A stretch of 37,006 nt of DNA, taken from positions 1-37,006 of the forward strand of contig NW_027018350.1 in NCBI RefSeq assembly GCF_032854445.1, in the 5' to 3' direction. Every line of letters begins with the position of its first letter. Within the stretch, counting starts at the first letter, position 1. A program made the position numbers and the translations under genes. Shown here piece after piece: positions 35,847 to 37,006 of this stretch. Source of the DNA: Liolophura sinensis. Its lineage: Eukaryota; Mollusca; Polyplacophora; Chitonida; Chitonidae. The notes beneath the pieces are model-generated. The model did not search any database. It was given only the letters and a program-made list of their open reading frames with translations, and was not told the origin of the DNA.

Positions 35847-36395
35847 TTAAATGATCATTTATGTCATAATCACGTGCCCAGCAACGGCTCTTACTCCATG
35901 GAAACCAGGGAAATTTGCAATTTTTCAACAGCTGCCGATGCCTGGCTCAATTCCTCATCTTTTGGCACCTTACTGAAGTGGGTCAGTGTTCAGTTGTACT
36001 TTTTACAGCAGACTGTATCAAGTACCTTGTGGTTTTCACGTACAAATGGTGTGGTTTTTCTACACGTAGATAAAGACATTGAGATTGTCTTGCACTTAGA
36101 AGTAAGGCAATTGCTGGGTGAGTTAAATGGGCTTAGCCCAAAGATTTGACGTCTTCTGGGCTACCGAAGGGCACATAACTTATAGTCAAAAGTTGAATAT
36201 AGTAATGACCAGTCGCGATTGTACAGAGTGCAGTGTAGCCGATTTCAATTAACAAAAAGACCAGGCAAAAATGCAAAAGTGGAAAATCTGTTCCAGTGCT
36301 GCTGGTAAGAGGCTAATCCGACGTATTTTGTGACGACAAATCGAATGGTGCAAACCGCGTTGCTCTCCGACCAATACTTTTGCCTGTAGTGACAA
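35847..36395 (+). repeat. M65, class B unit, TTAAATG start
   Basis: 549 bp. Begins TTAAATGATC; +440 T. Counterpart of M58. Confidence 0.97.
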
Positions 36396-36943
36396 TTGAA
36401 TGATCATTTATGTCATAATCACGTGCCCAGCAACGGCTCTTACTCCATGGAAACCAGGGAAATTTGCAATTTTTCAACAGCTGCCGATGCCTGGCTCAAT
36501 TCCTCATCTTTTGGCACCTTACTGAAGTGGGTCAGTGTTCAGTTGTACTTTTTACAGCAGACTGTATCAAGTACCTTGTGTTTTTCACGTACAAATGGTG
36601 TGGTTTTTCTACACGTAGATAAAGACATTGAGATTGTCTTGCACTTAGAAGTAAGGCAATTGCTGGGTGAGTTAAATGGGCTTAGCCCAAAGATTTGACG
36701 TCTTCTGGGCTACCGAAGGGCACATAACTTATAGTCAAAAGTTGAATATAGTAATGACCAGTCGCGATTGTACAGAGTGCAGTGTAGCCGATTTCAATTA
36801 ACAAAAGACCAGGCAAAAATGCAAAAGTGGAAAAACTGTTCCAGTGCTGCTGGTAAGAGGCTAATCCGACGTATTTTGTGACGACAAATCGAATGGTGCA
36901 AACCGCGTTGCTCTCCGACCAATACTTTTGCCTGTAGTGACAA
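36396..36943 (+). repeat. M66, class B unit with +185 T
   Basis: 548 bp. Counterpart of M59 at the box and +185. One A missing in ACAAAAGACC. Confidence 0.97.
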
Positions 36944-37006
36944 TTGAATGATCATTTATGTCATAATCACGTGCCCAGCAACGGCTCTTACTCCATGGAA
37001 ACCAGG
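36944..37006 (+). repeat. M67, partial unit cut by window end
   Basis: First 63 bases of a unit, ending at CCATGGAAACCAGG before the variable box, so its class is unknown. CCCAGCAACGG argues against class C. Confidence 0.95.

Larger units (their letters stand above)
31455..36943 (+). repeat. 7-unit higher-order duplication (M57-M59 / M64-M66)
   Basis: Three rare states recur in order at an offset of 3841-3843 bases: AAAAATTCAAAAG, then a TTAAATGATC start, then a class B box with +185 T. M60-M63 between them do not match M67 onward because the window ends. Confidence 0.85.
1..37006. repeat. Tandem satellite array, 549-bp unit
   Basis: Every base belongs to copies of one 549-bp sequence. Landmarks such as TTGAATGATC, CCATGG, CACGTG, CAGCTG and GACGTC return every 548-551 bases from 695 to the end. 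By eye, units of the same class usually differ by only a few bases, and classes A and B by roughly 10-20 per unit. The array holds 66 full plus-strand units, partial units at the edges and one minus-strand unit at the left. No insertion, transposon or single-copy sequence interrupts it. Each unit combines a head with the variable box (+108 to +142) and a tail with SNP markers (+277 to +538). Such arrays are typical of eukaryotic heterochromatin, including centromeres; function here is inferred, not shown. Confidence 0.98.

Noticed and set aside
1-37006. CRISPR array
   Set aside because: The repeated unit is 549 bp with no unique spacers between copies and no cas genes.
1-37006. Tandem RNA genes (5S rRNA, tRNA, snRNA, spliced-leader clusters)
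   Set aside because: I found no tRNA A/B boxes, no recognisable 5S, U-snRNA or known spliced-leader sequence, and no consistent Pol III T-run terminator after a structured core. A similarity search of the consensus would settle it.
1-37006. CENP-B box
   Set aside because: The TTCG-containing stretches (for example CATTCGATTTGTCG on the minus strand) do not fit the TTCG-N4-A-N2-CGGG core on either strand.
1-37006. Transposon or LTR remnants as the origin of the unit
   Set aside because: No terminal repeats, target-site duplications, transposase or reverse-transcriptase motifs appear in the unit. Origin from a degraded element cannot be excluded without a database search.
1-37006. Bacterial or phage origin
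   Set aside because: There is no gene density, no operon structure and no recognised prokaryotic protein, and 37 kb of homogenised 549-bp repeats is not a prokaryotic pattern.

Overview
The whole 37,006-base window is one tandem satellite DNA array. I see no gene, RNA gene, transposon or unique sequence in it. The repeat unit is 549 bp (single-base indels give 548-551) and is moderately AT-rich. There are 66 complete units in one orientation, partial units at both window edges, and one unit in the opposite orientation at the extreme left. An uninterrupted array of a long, nearly identical unit points to a eukaryotic chromosome, most likely centromeric, pericentromeric, subtelomeric or sex/B-chromosome heterochromatin. 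Nothing in the sequence lets me name the species. Both ends lie inside repeat units, so the array extends beyond the window on both sides.

Layout: 1-508 is an inverted (minus-strand) unit carrying many private mutations. 509-541 is a palindrome-rich junction where orientation flips. 509-694 is the tail of the first plus-strand unit (M0). Units M1 to M66 run head to tail from 695 to 36943, and 36944-37006 is the start of M67. I phase units on the TTGAATGATC motif; '+n' is the zero-based offset from the unit start.

Units fall into three main classes defined by a 35-bp variable box at +108 to +142, read as three blocks. Class A is GCA/TTCATG/TGTGGT, class B is TCA/CTGAAG/AGTGTT and class C is CCA/TTCATG/AGTGTT. 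The majority state elsewhere is +185 G, +277 T, +288 A, +314 C, +322 G, +367 C, +383 G, +437 A, +440 A, +490 C, +501 G, +510 G, +511 C, +516 C, +536 C, +538 T. Each unit entry lists only departures from this.

These markers reveal a second level of order. Blocks of 3, 5, 7 and 10 units recur with the same marker series, and several units are mosaics of two neighbours. This is the expected record of unequal crossing-over and gene conversion. The open reading frames that cover the repeats on both strands are by-products of homogenisation, not genes: they start at TTG, overlap one another, are broken by 1-base indels, and all class A/B differences inside the plus-strand frame's variable box change amino acids.
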